DNA from: Larix kaempferi
Lineage: Eukaryota > Streptophyta > Pinopsida > Pinales > Pinaceae
Assembly: GCA_027924585.1 (NCBI GenBank)
Contig: BSBM01000007.1
Span: 5,782,001-5,846,000 of the forward strand
DNA: 64,000 bases
Reading direction: 5' to 3'
A model generated the notes under the pieces. The model was not told where the DNA came from. It saw only the letters and a program-made list of their open reading frames with translations, and ran no database searches. A program made the position numbers and the translations under genes. Shown here one piece after another: positions 1 through 11,699 of the stretch. Position 1 is the first letter of the stretch, and every line of letters begins with the position of its first letter.

Positions 1-1
1 A

Positions 2-1754
2 AGTAGACAGTTGCCAGATGAGGATGCTCATGAGGAGGGCCTACCACAGGAAGCTACTTCCGGGAAAAGAAAGCCAAGTTGGCTTAAGGAGCTTGTGAAG
101 GACGCTGAGGAGTCTGTAGGGCCACCCAGGAGGGAGGTTAGAGAGAGTAGAGCACCAAAGAGGTTTTCTAGCTATATGGTGATGGTGACTAGCTTGTGTG
201 AGTCAGAGCCTACTACATTTGAGGAGGCTACCCCACATCAGGCTTGGAGAGATGCCATGATGGAAGAGTACAATTCCATCATGAAGAATGATGTGTGGGA
301 GACTGTTCAGAGACCAGAGAGGAAGTCAGTTGTGACTTCCAAGTGGCTCTTCAAGATCAAGCATGCTGATGATGGTAGTGTTGAGAAATAGAAGGCTAGA
401 TTTGTGGCGCGTGGTTTCTCTCAGGTGGCAGGAGTTGACTACGATGAGACTTTTGCCCTAGTGGCAAGATACTCTTCCATTTTATCAGTGATTGCTATTG
501 CCGCAAAGATGGGTTGGAGCATTCATCAAATGGATGTGAAGACAACATTTATGAATGGTGTCTTGGAGGAGGAGGTTTATTTGGAGTAGCCTCGGGTATT
601 TGAGGTGCATGGGAGAGAGTCTCATGTATGCAGGTTGAAGAAGGGCCCTTTATGGGCTGAAGCAAGCTCTAAGAGCTTGGTATTCCAAGATTGATGCATA
701 TTTGCAAGAGTTGGGATTCCATAAAAGTGAAGCAGATCCAAACCTCTACTTCATTGTAGTTGGAGAGGTTCCACTTATTCTGGTACTGTATGTAGATGAC
801 TTGATCATTACAGGTACGGAGACACTCATTGCAGAGTGCAAGAAAGATCTTGCATCGGAGTTTGAGATGAAAGACATTGGACTGATGCATTACTATTTGG
901 GTTTGGAGGTTTGGCAGGAGCCCGGGCATATCTTTCTGGGACAGGGAAAGTATGCCATAGACATTCTGAAGAGATTTCAAATGGAGGAGTGCAGGTCCAT
1001 GACTACACCCATGATTACCAACTGAAGGAAGCTTCATGCTTCTAAGGGAGAGTTGGTAGATCCGACATGGTATCGTCGGTTCATTGGTTCCATGATGTAT
1101 TTGGCCAACACCAAGCCAAATATTTGTTTTGCAATGAACACGTTGAGCAAGTTCATGATGGAGCCTCGGAGAGTTCATTGGATAGCTGCAAAACATGTGT
1201 TGAGATATTTGCGTGGTACAGTTGATTTTGGTCTGGACTACAGGTGGGGAGATGGAGTGAGTTTGGTTGGCTATACTATTTTTGATTGGGCGGGTAGTGT
1301 GCCTCACCGGAAGAGTACATCCGGTTATTGTTTCAGTCTGGGCTCAGCAACAGTGTCTTGGTTCAGTCGAAGACAGAAATCAGTTGCTTTGACATCTGTA
1401 GAGGCAGAGTATATGGCAGCCAGTCAGGCCAGTTGTGAGGCCATTTGGCTTCGCAAGTTATTGGTTGGTTTATTTGGTCAGCAGGTGAGACCAACTGTGA
1501 TACACTGTGATAATCAAAGCTGCATCAAGCTTTCGGAGAATCCAGTGTTTAACGACAAGTCAAAATACATTGAGATCAGATATCACTTCATTCGTGATTA
1601 TGTTCAGAGAGGTGCAATGGAGTTGCAGTACATTCCTACTGAAAAGCAGGTGGCAGACATTCTGACAAAGTCTTTGGGAAGAGGTAAGTTTGACCATTTC
1701 AAGGACAAGTTGGGGGTTGTGAAAAACACCTTCCTCGGTAAGAGGGAGTGTTAA
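2..1754 (+). pseudogene. Ty1/copia pol relic: reverse transcriptase and RNase H
   Basis: This is the 3' half of a copia polyprotein; the 5' part lies outside the window. It reads the RT start (KWLFKIKHADDGS, ARGFSQVAGVDYDETFA, HQMDVKTTF), the catalytic box LYVDDLII near 790, then RNase H with SVEAEYMAASQ near 1395-1425 and the C-terminal ADILTKSLG near 1650. It is broken by in-frame stops at 389-391, 587-589 and 1023-1025, and by a frameshift near 640-650 in the segment normally read as LYGLKQ. The reading frame ends at 1752-1754, three bases inside the 3' LTR, which is common in copia elements. The family call is secure; activity is impossible in this copy. Confidence 0.93.
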
Positions 1755-2757
1755 ATTTTGTACCAAGGCAAGTGTTTTGCCACCTTGAGATGCCTAGGGG
1801 TGGATAAAAGATTAAAAAGTGGTCCCTAGCACTTTATTAAAGTGAGTTGTACTTTATGTTTATAAAGTCCCTTTAAGTCATTTTCTTTTTAATCAGTTCA
1901 CTTTATGAGAAATAAAGTGAGTGATTAATTAAAAAGGGAACTCACGTAATTAAATGATATTTGAGCATTAAATATTATTTATTGAGTTTTTAATGAGCAA
2001 TTAATGTGAACCCTTGATCATGTTTAATCTAATCCATTGGATGAAAAGGAGGAAGTTGCCATTAAAAAAAAGGGAGGAGTTAGGGATTGAAGGCATCATT
2101 GTTCACTTTCACCAAAGAGATTTTGGAGAGAGGAGAAGAGAAGAGAAGAGGGTTTGGAGAGAATTCAACCCAAGAAGAAATTCTGAAAAACTTTGAGAGG
2201 AAGAAGACAATCCAAGGCACAAATTTCAAGAAGAGCTTACACAGTTTTCGAGAAGAAGTACAAGTGCATTTAATTCAGACCGTACATCATACATCTGTAC
2301 AACAATCCGTACAACAAAGGCACAGTTTTTGAGACAGGTCGTACAACACGATTTTCGAGGCACGAAAAATCAAGGTGGAGGTACATCATTTAATGTTGTT
2401 CATATAGTGATTGTACAGGCAGAAAATTGGCACGGTTTTCTAGACAGCAGAAGGCACAAAAAACGAAAACGAGGTCCGTATAGCCACACGTGTGAGGTCG
2501 TACAACACAATTTTCCAGAAATTCATACAGCAGACTGCTGGCACGTTTTTCAAGATGAAAAGTAGATAAGTATTGTTGTTATTAATTTTGTAATTTTGTC
2601 TCTGAAGAAATAAAATTTCTCTCTCTCAAACAGGTTTTCCCTTAGTGGTTTTTCCTAAAGCCAAATTGGCTAAAAATTCTTGTGTCTAAATTTTTCATGT
2701 GGCTGATTTAAAAATTTTGTAAATGAAAAAGTTGTAAAAATCTCATGTGTTTCAGGC
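1749..2757 (+). repeat. 3' LTR of the first copia element
   Basis: The LTR starts TGTTAAATTTTG directly after the purine tract AAGAGGGAG. A TATA-like TTTATAAAG lies near 1858-1866. The segment TTAGTGGTTTTTCCTAAAG followed by TTCTTGTGTC near 2640-2690 resembles the U5 end of plant copia LTRs. The right border is set only to the last CA-type ending before LINE-coding sequence begins, because the partner LTR is outside the window. Confidence 0.6.
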
Positions 2758-2789
2758 AAATTGTTATTTTTTTTGTTTATGAGAAGCTA

Positions 2790-2985
2790 ATGGGGTTTGG
2801 GCATTAAACTCTATGTGAACAAAACTTCAAACCGGGTTGGGATTGGAAAATTTACATTGATCGCATTCTTACACTCCAGGACATCATCATGGAGATGCAA
2901 CATCACCCTTCGAAAGCCTTCTCTGACTTTGTAGACTTTTGGAAAGCATTTGACTCCATTCCTAGAGAGGCTCTAAAGGCTCTGA
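2790..2985 (+). pseudogene. LINE reverse transcriptase fragment, N-terminal part
   Basis: The plus strand reads DRILTLQDIIMEMQ and then FVDFWKAFDSIPREALKAL, the non-LTR RT block that holds the first catalytic aspartate (DFxKAFDSV). It ends at a stop and is followed at once by minus-strand copia gag. The rest of this RT resumes near 4500 in the same orientation, without the segment in between. This is a decayed LINE split and partly deleted by a copia fragment; the clade is not assigned. Confidence 0.75.
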
Positions 2986-3291
2986 GACATTGGCATTTCC
3001 AAGGCCCTACTTACCACCATCGTCAAAGCATCGAGCATCTCCTTGGGTGTCTTCAAGGATGACACATGGGGGATGAGATGATCTTTAATGGAGTCTGCCA
3101 TTATTCTCTTAGCCTTGACCAAGTTCTTCTTGTGGATAGCTTTTGCTTCATCTCCCTCTGGTGCTGGAACCTCCTCATTAACATATTTGACCAGATCATT
3201 TTCTTCAAGGACAAGAGCAATCCTATACTTCAATGCTCAGAAGTTGTCGGCTCCCTCAAGCTTATCCTCAAGCTTGGTGTGGTGAGTCATT
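2973..3291 (-). pseudogene. copia gag fragment (UBN2-type), start of gag only
   Basis: The minus strand reads MTHHTKLEDKLEGADNF, one stop (near 3234-3236), then LKYRIALVLEENDLVKYV and a continuation through KAIHKKNLVKAKRIMADSI. The pattern LEGxxNFxxLKYRI is the usual N-terminus of plant copia gag. The frame breaks off near 2973, so the rest of gag, all of pol and the distal LTR are missing. It lies downstream of its own primer site (3867-3878) and LTR, so orientation and identity agree. Confidence 0.82.
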
Positions 3292-3439
3292 TTGAAATTA
3301 TAACCTCAAATGGAAATAGCAAAGATTTAGGTCTTACTAATTTGAGATGCCCAACCTAGTTCTGGAGCTGGCTGGCCTAGGGTTTGTCAGAGAAACCCTA
3401 ATTTTTCAGACTTGGAATTTTGAACTTCTGTTTGGATAG

Positions 3440-3860
3440 AAAGATGCGCCTCCTCAAGGCAAGTTGAGAAATGTACTCCTTTTCCCAAATTTGTGGATAG
3501 AATGGCAAAATAACTGATGCCCTAGTTTTACCCCCCGGCAGTAGTGACAAGGCAAAAAATGAAAATTCTCAGTTTTGAATTTTGCTTTCACAGGAAGATG
3601 CGCCCTCCTAGGGCGAGTTGAATTGGCCTCCTTTTCAAGCTGATCTGTGGAGGAAAGTGCCCAGAACAGGAAGCCCTAGTTTCTCCCGGCACCAGTGACT
3701 AGGTCAAAAATAAAAATTCTCCAAACTGACTTATGCTACCTCCAAAAGATGCACCCTCCTAGGGCGAGTTATCCTAGCCCTCTTTTTCAGATGATCTGTG
3801 GAGAGAAGACTTTAAACTAGGAAGCCCTAGTTTCCCTGCTACTAGATAATGCCTTCTTTT
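3440..3860 (-). repeat. about 150-bp tandem repeats in a copia leader
   Basis: Three imperfect units begin near 3441, 3595 and 3746. Each starts with GATGCGCC(C)TCCT(A)GGGCGAGTT-like sequence and later carries GCCCTAGTTT and CAGTGAC motifs. They fill the stretch between the primer site and the gag start of the minus-strand copia fragment. Confidence 0.7.
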
Positions 3861-3866
3861 CAGGTA

Positions 3867-3878
3867 AGCTCTGATACC
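3867..3878 (-). other. primer binding site, initiator tRNA-Met type
   Basis: The plus strand reads GCTCTGATACCA, the complement of TGGTATCAGAGC, the standard tRNA-iMet primer site of plant copia elements. It directly abuts the LTR end at 3879. Confidence 0.9.
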
Positions 3879-4486
3879 ATGTTAGAGTTTGCACTTTAAT
3901 TCAATTTAACTAGGATCTTTAACTGAAAGAATAACAAGCACAACAAAACACAATAGACACAATAATTTTCCTTGGGGAAACCATAAAGGAGACAACCCCG
4001 CAACTTCCTCAAAGATAGATTCGTCACTAATACAATATCACAAAATAGAAAACCCAAGAATAAGAAGTCTTCTGCAACTCTCTCTCTTTCTCCTCCAAAC
4101 TTGTCTTCTCTCTCTTGCTTATGCGAACTTGAGTGAGTGAGTGGTGTGTCCAAATGAGAGAGCAAAGATCTCTATTTATACTTTATGTTTGGGCGACCTT
4201 TTTCCTAATTAGGTCAGTTTGACTAACTTGACTGGGACGACCTGTCCTAGGGAGACTCAATAATACCTTTTACATTTGACTTTAGGGGATCTAATGCCCC
4301 GAATTACAATGGAGGTTTTACCTGAATAATATTGCATGACCAACATAATAATCACATACTCGAACGAAGGAAAAACATCTCCGTCGGAGGTACAAGTAAA
4401 ATACAATAATAATAGGAATATAAAATACAAATGAATATCTTCCGAAGTTACATTTACAACAATGATGGGGATGGTTGCTTTCTCCA
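3879..4486 (-). repeat. 5' LTR of the minus-strand copia fragment
   Basis: Read on the minus strand, the LTR ends ACTCTAACA against the primer site. It has a TATA box (TATAAATA at 4173-4180) followed by a leader with TTGGGTTTTC and GGTTTCCCCAAGGAAAATT, typical of the R-U5 part of copia LTRs. The outer end near 4486 (TGGAGAAAG on the minus strand) is an estimate, because LINE coding sequence resumes just after it. Confidence 0.72.
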
Positions 4487-4499
4487 CTAGGACTAGATT

Positions 4500-5960
4500 T
4501 CTATCTTGCTTTTTGCTAAATATGTGGTCCCCTTGGCTTCATCTCTAAGGGGATTACAAAGATAGCTAGATGCCTTAGCCCTTTTTTGTGACCTTCATCA
4601 ATTGATGGTCAACCTAGGTAAACCGAAGGTCATGATCTTCAACAAGTCGAAGAAGACCCTTTTTATCATCGTTTTTTTTTTTCAGAGGGGAGGAGATTGA
4701 GATCATTGACACCTAAACTTACTTAGGGGTACAATTCACAAGACCTCATTTCAATCTTCGACATGCCCTTCAGCCCCAAGTCAACAAGGGTTATGGATCC
4801 TTAGCCCTCCTCTCGAGAGAGTGTTTCCAAAACCATTTCTAGGACATATCATTTAAGATGTCTCTCATGGACACCCTTGTTCGACCCATAGTTCTCTATG
4901 GTTTAAAGTTTTGGGGGCCCAATTTGTTGGAGTCCAACTGGGCCTCAACAGAGAGTGCATATCCTCATCCTCCACTACATCATCAAATGAAAAAAAACAA
5001 TCCCTCAAGCCATCATACTTGCGAAGTTGGTGCACGGCCCTTTCAAGTTTCGGCTGTATTCATCCTTGATTGAGTCCTACACCACATACAAAGCTTCATT
5101 GACAAAGGGGCAGGACCAATATCAATACTTGGCCTATTATTCATTTAATTCCATTGCCTTAGCCAACCTTGCAAGCCATACTAGGCACTGGTATGTGACG
5201 GTATCGGATCTTTTGGAGTCTATGGGTATTGCGATGGATCGGCTTCCCTTATTTGGATATTCCCTATATGCACCCGACCACCTCTTACCTACTAGGAAAG
5301 AAATGAACAAGATCATCTGAGATGATATCTATAGGCATTTTGAGCAAGTCACCTAGATCAACCCTCATGGTCGATTACATCCGAATATGGCCTTCTACAC
5401 CGAGCACTTCATGGATCTGAGGGACAAACTCATTGTTCAACCCCATTGCAAACTGCCATTGGGTGCACGTTCTTTGTATTCCCCTACGTTAGTTCAAGGT
5501 GGGCTCTCATAAACTTGGGGTGAAAACAGATCACCAGATTGACCGATCTGATAGGTGCACCATCTACATGAGGTTGAGATTGAGCAGCACTTCATTTTCC
5601 AGTGCCCTGTTTACTATGACATTAGAGGATGCTTCCAATGTCTTTCAAGGATCTTCTTGTCAAGGAGCTTCAAACTTTAGCCAGTTTCTTTAGGTACCCC
5701 AAACGAGAATGTATGGCCTTATACTTGCAAAAGGCCCTCCAGCTCTGCTCTCTCATCCTACAACCACATCCACATTCTGGATCGTTTTCCACTTTGCATA
5801 TCACTTCCCTTTTTATGATGCTCCCATCTACTAGGGGCACCAAGAGGCAAATAGATAGCAATTTCATTTCCAACCCCAGATCTATGTGGACTCTAAGGAC
5901 CACTTCCACTTCCACAAGACCCCAGCAGCATTGCCAGCCCTAGTCCCATACAGGAAGTCA
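4500..5960 (+). pseudogene. LINE reverse transcriptase relic, C-terminal part
   Basis: Joining frames by eye shows the second half of a non-LTR RT: FAKYVVPLASSLRGLQR where a YADD box would normally stand, FCDLHQLMVNLGKPKVMIFN, the thumb-like MDTLVRPIVLYGLKFWGPNL near 4867-4925, and HFIFQCPVYYDIRG near 5590-5625, a pattern typical of LINE C-terminal Cys/His tails. Stops and frameshifts are frequent. It continues the fragment ending at 2985 but lacks the region between the two RT blocks, so an internal deletion went with the copia insertion. The catalytic aspartates appear lost. Confidence 0.72.
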
Positions 5961-6259
5961 ATCAAAATCATCTAGATCATAGTGACAGGCCCCCTCCTCT
6001 AGGAAACAACATATTACACAATCCATCTCCTCTTCCATTTCTTCCTCTAGACAGCATTCTTTGTCAAGATTCCTCCATTTATCCTCATATGGTAAAAAAG
6101 ATGGTTTCAGCGAACCATCAAAGGTTGGTACCATTTGTTTCATAAATTCTAAAGCCAATCTCTCGATACATCTCTCTCTCAGATGGACTCTCCATCTTCA
6201 TAATTGGCTTTCCAAACTTTAGATTTGGATTAGATTCACTTTACTTTTTGCATATTATT

Positions 6260-6505
6260 TTTCATAGGAGTCATTTTAGTGCTCCCACTTTGTATTAACA
6301 TCTTTTTGGACTCAACAATCCCTTTGACCTACTTCAGCAGTCATTTGTTGGACATTCATAAAATTATCTTATCTTTCTCATGGGTTTCATCTTCTCTTCC
6401 CTTTATGATGTGCCTATCGTTCATGTTGGTTTAGGGTTTGCTAGTGGTTCCATTTGATCCTTCTTTCTCTCTCTCTTGTAATCTCAACACAATATCAAAG
6501 CGAGA
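6260..6505 (+). repeat. degenerate LTR end with a decayed tRNA-Met primer site
   Basis: A CT-rich stretch ending TTGTAATCTCAACA at 6488 is followed by CAATATCAAAGCGAGAG, a close variant of the TGGTATCAGAGCGAG primer site. This is how the end of a 5' LTR in plus orientation looks. The upstream border is only a guess and no partner LTR is visible. Confidence 0.4.
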
Positions 6506-7543
6506 GTGAACTTCCACACTTCCTCTCTCTTATTCAACCACTCATTTGAAGCCAATTTGGAGTTAAGGCCAATAAAAATTGCCCAAGGGTTATTTTTAGA
6601 TCTAATATTTAGGGTTTTCATCATTTTTGGGGGCAATGCAAAGTCATCTAGGCTTCTTTCCCTCTATTTTCACCAGCACCCTTCTTTGGCATTTTTGGTC
6701 ATTTCAACAAATTCCAAGAGACCTTTGTAGATTCGTGCCCTCTTCTAGGGTAGTGCACTCCTATTTTTTTATCTCTTTTAGCCAAAAAAACTGTAGTTTT
6801 TTAGGGCAGTGTTGGCTCTATTCATCTAGAGGACAACTTGGTGATGATATTTTCTAGATCATTGTTATCATAGGGTTTCAAACCCCTTCTTAGGCCCTTT
6901 TACAAGTTCTTCAAGGTCTTCTCAAAGACTTATCTTTTTTGGAACGAATGGACTGCTTCTCTATTAAACATATGACGGTGTACTTTGCAAATCGAGCTAA
7001 ACCTGATTCAACGGATGATACTCTTGATATTGACTCCACCTTATTTGGAGATATGCTTCATATTTCGGGAATTGGTACTTCTATAATGGATATATTGCAG
7101 TTGGTGGCACAAGGCCTACTCAACTTCCGACAATGAATCATGGTGACTCTAACAAGCCTATGACCATATATTTGCAAAGGGAGAACCCTCTTAACTCCTT
7201 CACACTATGATATTTGTCCTTATGGGAGATCCTAAATGTTGCACGATTTAGCGGCTCCTTTCAAATTTCTACCAAAGACCCCCTTTGCCCAGTTGTGGGA
7301 CCATATTTGTATTAGTACTACAATGTTTTGGGGAGGTTCTATCTTCAAATGGCCCACATTCAACACTATAGGGAGAGGTTGTATCTAATGCTTTCTATTC
7401 CTAGCCTCCTATTCATCTTCAAGGATGATGTTGAGCTTAGGGTCAACCCTATGTTGAGATCGATATTCCTTAACCCTCTCAATTCTTTATTTCAACTACA
7501 GTCAACCATTTTTCAAGTTGATTATCCACACACCAACTCTTAA
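6506..7543 (+). other. relic of an LTR-element internal region, unrecognised
   Basis: The stretch follows the decayed primer site and has short open segments on the plus strand, such as MERMDCFSIKHMTVYFANR at 6939 and MGRFYLQMAHIQHYRERLY at 7328. None carries a motif that I recognise. From position alone it would be leader and gag of an old LTR element; no protease, integrase or RT was seen. Confidence 0.3.
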
Positions 7544-7549
7544 AGAAAA

Positions 7550-8831
7550 AAATGTTCTCTTTATATAAAAAACCCATGAGTTGAAGAATCAATAATGTTG
7601 CCATTCTCTTGTCATGGTAAAATTACAAATCGTATAATTTATCATTGGATGCTATTATTCTAATTCCACTCTTATATTAAAAATTAAAAATTAGTGAAGA
7701 ATTTGAATTTCAAATCAATACAACTTATGTGTTGTATAAACATATAACATGTAAATACCATAATGTCATAAAACATGATGGATAACTCATACTCATTGTT
7801 ATTCACATTAAAAATACATTGCTCTACATTCAATACACAATAAACACAATCAATACTTCCATTACACAATAAAAAACCATTAATCATAATTTTACCTCCA
7901 ATACATAAAATAAATGTGTGAACACCGAAGATTGTATCCAACCACAAATAAATGATAGTTAACTTCCATATCCAACATCATAAAATGAAAAAAAATCATC
8001 AAGCATAGAACTAAAACTTGATTCACTAGCATTTATCAAAATTGTTGGATTGGATTCCCAAGGCTTAGAAGCATATTGAACTAGGGAAATTTGAGATATC
8101 TTGTTATCCAATTTGGCATTGGATTAACTCCTCCTTCTACGTGGTATTGGTGTTTGGAGGGATCAACTATATTAAAATACCGGCAATGTAAATGCCTCTT
8201 CTTTGTTTGTAAAATCATAATTATTTCTAAGATGTTGTAGGTTAGCCACATTTCCTATGTGTTTTGTTAGATTTCAAATAAAAAATATTTTGATAGACTA
8301 GATAGAATTTTGAGATCTCTATTATGTGCAAAATATGGCAGTGAGATGACTTTGTGTGCTTGCACTTTCCCAGAACCATAGGGTGGTTTGTTGTTGATTG
8401 ATGTTTTATATAAAGGGAAAATTTTGAAATTAAATGGATTGTTTGGGTTAATGATGGAAATGGTACATGGAATTCTTTTTTAATTCAGTGGTCGCTGTTG
8501 GAAAAACACATTTGCACTCTCCAACTGTGCTTTGATTTATGTAACATCATTTAAACCTCACATATGTTCAAAATTCAAGGACCTTTCATCATGAAAAGTA
8601 TATGGAAGACATGAAAACAAGTACCCAAATAGCTTTCTTGGATGGATTTGGGTAATAGAAGAGGATGGGATCTTTCATTTTTCCCAACAGAGGGGTCGAA
8701 GTTTCAACATTAATGTTTTGGTAGATTTTTCACATGTTTGAAACAAATTTACTTTATAAAAATGAAATATTCTTTCAAAGGGAGATTTGAGATTTAGAGA
8801 GTAGGGGTGGATTGATAGGATGAGTTTATTA
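7550..8831. other. AT-rich stretch, no recognisable feature
   Basis: The sequence is AT-rich with scattered short frames. A minus-strand frame at 7684-7947 (87 codons) has no motif known to me. Before LINE A inserted, this DNA was continuous with the sequence after 10482. Confidence 0.4.
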
Positions 8832-9111
8832 TACGATAAAGCTTTATTTTTTTAACAGAAACGAGAAAGGGGTTTTATATTAATTTACAAAAATACATAT
8901 AGGCCTTCAGCCAAAAAGTATCAGTGTAGAGGAGAGACTAAACATATTAAGTATGATACAAAAATTCCTTCAACCAGCTCTTGCTAGTAAGCAGAATGAA
9001 GGTGTTTTGTAGTTCATATCCTACTTCCTTTGATACAGTATACCCTAATAAATTGAAAACATAAATATAAGCATAAATACATAGACAAAAACTAAAGGAG
9101 GATTGATGGCA

Positions 9112-9620
9112 TCATTCCTGGGCCTTCTCGCTTCCATCGGCCGCTTGCACAGTGGAGATGGCTTCCATTGGGGACGCCTCATCACGCACATGGACACTGT
9201 TCCCTCTTCCAATTTCATCAATCTAAGCCTGCAGCTCATTGAGAATATCCTTCAGCTGGTTGAACCGATTTTCACCTCTTTCATTAAGAGACATACTCTG
9301 TTCCCGGTGTCTACAAACCATGTCGCTGATAGCCCTATGAATTTCCTCATGCCCTGAGGCCTGAACTTTCTCCATATCCTGAAGACAACGCCTAATGTGT
9401 TCCACCTCAGAATCCTGCACACAAGTATTCATCTCACCGTCGTCCACATGGGTTTCCAGGAAGGTAATGTCCACGACAATTCTTTTATTCTCATCGAGAA
9501 CCGCCTTCGAAACCTCAAGCACACAGCGCAACATTTTCCTAAAATCCACCATAATGTTTTTTCAGAGACACCACCTCTCCCATCATCTTCTCTAAAACAT
9601 TTTCCTCTGCGTCCATGATC
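9112..9620 (-). pseudogene. LINE A third ORF, predicted coiled coil
   Basis: Downstream of RNase H the minus strand encodes MIMDAEENVLEKMMGEVV, a frameshift near 9555, then MVDFRKMLRCVLEVSKAVLD to NRFNQLKDILNELQA (9552-9223), one stop, and a tail ending EASPMEAISTVQAADG before the stop at 9112. Leucine and charged residues with heptad-like spacing suggest a coiled coil. LINEs B and C and the full-length L1 have a comparable ORF at the same place. The function is unknown. Confidence 0.62.
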
Positions 9621-9849
9621 ATGAGAGCCAAACTGCACTCCTTCCTAAATTTGAATGCCTCACTACTAAACAGGAGATGCTCAAAGAAGTGAGAAGGGAT
9701 TCCAACCTCCCGGATTTAACAGCAAAGACTTCACTTGAAAGATTTTCCGTATCTTGAAGAATGAACTACGCGTGGGATCCAGCAAGCGAAATGCGTAGAG
9801 TAGATGGCCCGGGACAAGGGCAATTAAGATGGGAATGCAGAATGTGCTA

Positions 9850-10464
9850 GCTATCCTCCATCCTCCGCCTAGCCCGCCACGAATCTCGTTGGCAACAACC
9901 CCAAGGAGGATAGTAAATGCATACCATAACCCCAAGGGTATATCGATTCCTTATGTCCATGAGTGCTTCACGAATGAAGCAAATGGGGGGAATTTGTGCT
10001 CGGAGGCAAGAAATCCATTTAGTGAAAGGGGGAGAGTTGTTATAACACAATTTTCCTTCTTTTAGCATTGAACCCACATTTTCCATATGATCTATGATCT
10101 TGTTGTTATGATGTTTCACATGAAAGAAGTGCACCCTTGATATCTCCTGGATGAACACCAGGATTCTTCTTTGTGCTCTCCCTATCTCTTTTTCCTTGCC
10201 AGCCTAGATGTTCCACATTGTTTGAATTACAATCCTAGAGTCACCAAAGCCTAGATGTTCCACATTGTTTGAATTACAATCCTAGAGTCACCAAAGCCCT
10301 GGAATTCACTAATGTTCAAGTCTGCCACAACTTCTATTCCCTACATTAGAGAGGCCTATTTAGCTTGATTGTTTGTCCTTTTTCCCAGCCCCCATGCAAA
10401 GGATAAGATCATTTGTCCTCCTGGGTCAAAGGTAGCCACCCCCCCCCTGCACTTGCCTCCCCTC
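9850..10464 (-). pseudogene. LINE A RNase H, lacking its N-terminus
   Basis: Read on the minus strand the region gives FAWGLGKRTNNQAK, GFGDSRIVIQTMWNI and later HFFHVKHHNNKIIDHMENV, the order of motifs in the plant L1 RNase H (AWGLGxxTNNxAE, GDSRxxIQ, HVxRxxNxxxDxxA). The element starts after the position of the first catalytic aspartate (DGAS in the full-length L1 at about 17600), so the enzyme could not be active. Stops and a 47-bp internal duplication at 10203-10297 break it further. Confidence 0.78.
10203..10297 (-). repeat. perfect tandem duplication inside LINE A RNase H
   Basis: About 47 bp (GCCTAGATGTTCCACATTGT through GAGTCACCAAA) occurs twice head to tail, with the second copy starting near 10251. 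It covers the GDSR motif region, and the two copies look identical, so this is a recent local event. Confidence 0.85.
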
Positions 10465-10481
10465 TACGATAAAGCTTTATT

Positions 10482-10978
10482 ATCGATATACCTATCGATC
10501 ATGTTGTCATTATATCTATTCAAAACTTTCTCCTGCAGATGGGATTTTGAGGATGATTAATACCATGACAAGGACCAACATGATACGACTAGCATTACGC
10601 CGATGGTAAGTTGATTAATGAATATAGAAACAAAAACTTGATATGTAGAAGAAGACACTTTCTAGACTTTATCGAATCCATGATCATATCCTATAGTTCA
10701 TTGTGAAAGAGATTGCAACATTCATCCCCTCTATCTCATCCGTAACACTTACATAAAGAAAACAAATAGAGAAATAAAACTTAATCAATTAAATAATAAC
10801 AATAATAAAATAATTCACAAACATTTATGTGTACACACACATATAAACTAGCATAGTAATAATATATTATAGACTAGCATAAATGCATTGTCACCTTGAA
10901 CTTATTAAGTATGGGAGGGATCAAATATTTCAAAGTGCAAACATTCCCCTAGTTTTTTATTAAAAACATATTAAATTT
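10482..10978. other. no recognisable feature
   Basis: AT-rich DNA between LINE A and a SINE; nothing identifiable on either strand. Confidence 0.4.
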
Positions 10979-10995
10979 TAAATGATCATTCAAAA

Positions 10996-11231
10996 ATTTT
11001 CTTTTTTTTTTCTTTTTTCATTGGAACATGTCATGGGGAAACCCTTAGGTACTTCCCCTCATATTAAGGATGGTACCCAAGGTAAACCATCAACCTTAAT
11101 TACGGTGCCTAACTCGGTGGGGACATCAAGTGAGGCCCTTATATAGCAATGTATAGCCACCCAGGGATTTGTCCCCGAGACCTTCTGCTCACAACTTACA
11201 GCACTCAACCACTTGAGCTAGCCCACCGGGC
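10996..11231 (-). mobile_element. tRNA-derived SINE with 17-bp target duplication
   Basis: Read on the minus strand it starts GGTGGGCTAGCTCAAGTGG (box A-like, TAGCTCAAGTGG) and has GGTCTCGGGGACAAATCCC (box B-like). After a tRNA-unrelated body it ends in an A-rich tail beside 10996. Flanking copies of TAAATGATCATYCAAAA lie at 10979-10995 and 11232-11248 with one mismatch. A Pol III internal promoter with a target duplication is the hallmark of a SINE. Confidence 0.87.
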
Positions 11232-11690
11232 TAAATGATCATCCAAAATACTTTGTAAATACAATATTAAAATAGATCTATATTGATTGTAATCAATAAC
11301 ACTATACATTTATATAGATATAACATGAATATGTTAAAAGATTAACTTTTACCATTTTTAGAAACATTTCCATAACTTGAACCTACTAATGTATATAAAA
11401 ATACATATTTAATGAATTGTAATGAGATGTTAAAAAATATACAAAATATTAAGTGGGTCCTTTTGTTTTGCCATATAATTATGTGGCAAGTTGAGACACT
11501 TAATATGGGAAGATTGGGCTTTAAACTTTCATTGGACACATTTTTGTGGGAAAATGAATTATTATTTAACATGGAATATTAGATTGCATGATTTAAAATT
11601 TAAAAGCGGGCATAATAAAGTGCCCAACAATTATAGATGCCCATAATAAAATGTCACAACGAGAGCATAAATGTCAAAATAAAACATGTA
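11232..11690. other. AT-rich stretch, no recognisable feature
   Basis: Apart from the SINE target duplication at its left edge, nothing identifiable was seen. Confidence 0.4.
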
Positions 11691-11699
11691 CATATCCCT

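Larger units (their letters stand above)
8849..10464 (-). mobile_element. short LINE A, bounded by a 17-bp target duplication
   Basis: The 17-bp sequence TACGATAAAGCTTTATT occurs at 8832-8848 and again, identical, at 10465-10481. The insert between them reads on the minus strand from a partial RNase H through a coiled-coil ORF to a 3' end GTTTCTGTTAAAAAAA at the T-run beside 8849. This proves a target-primed insertion. The element is only about 1.6 kb and begins inside RNase H, at exactly the same sequence (GAGGGGAGGCA) as LINE B. Confidence 0.9.
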
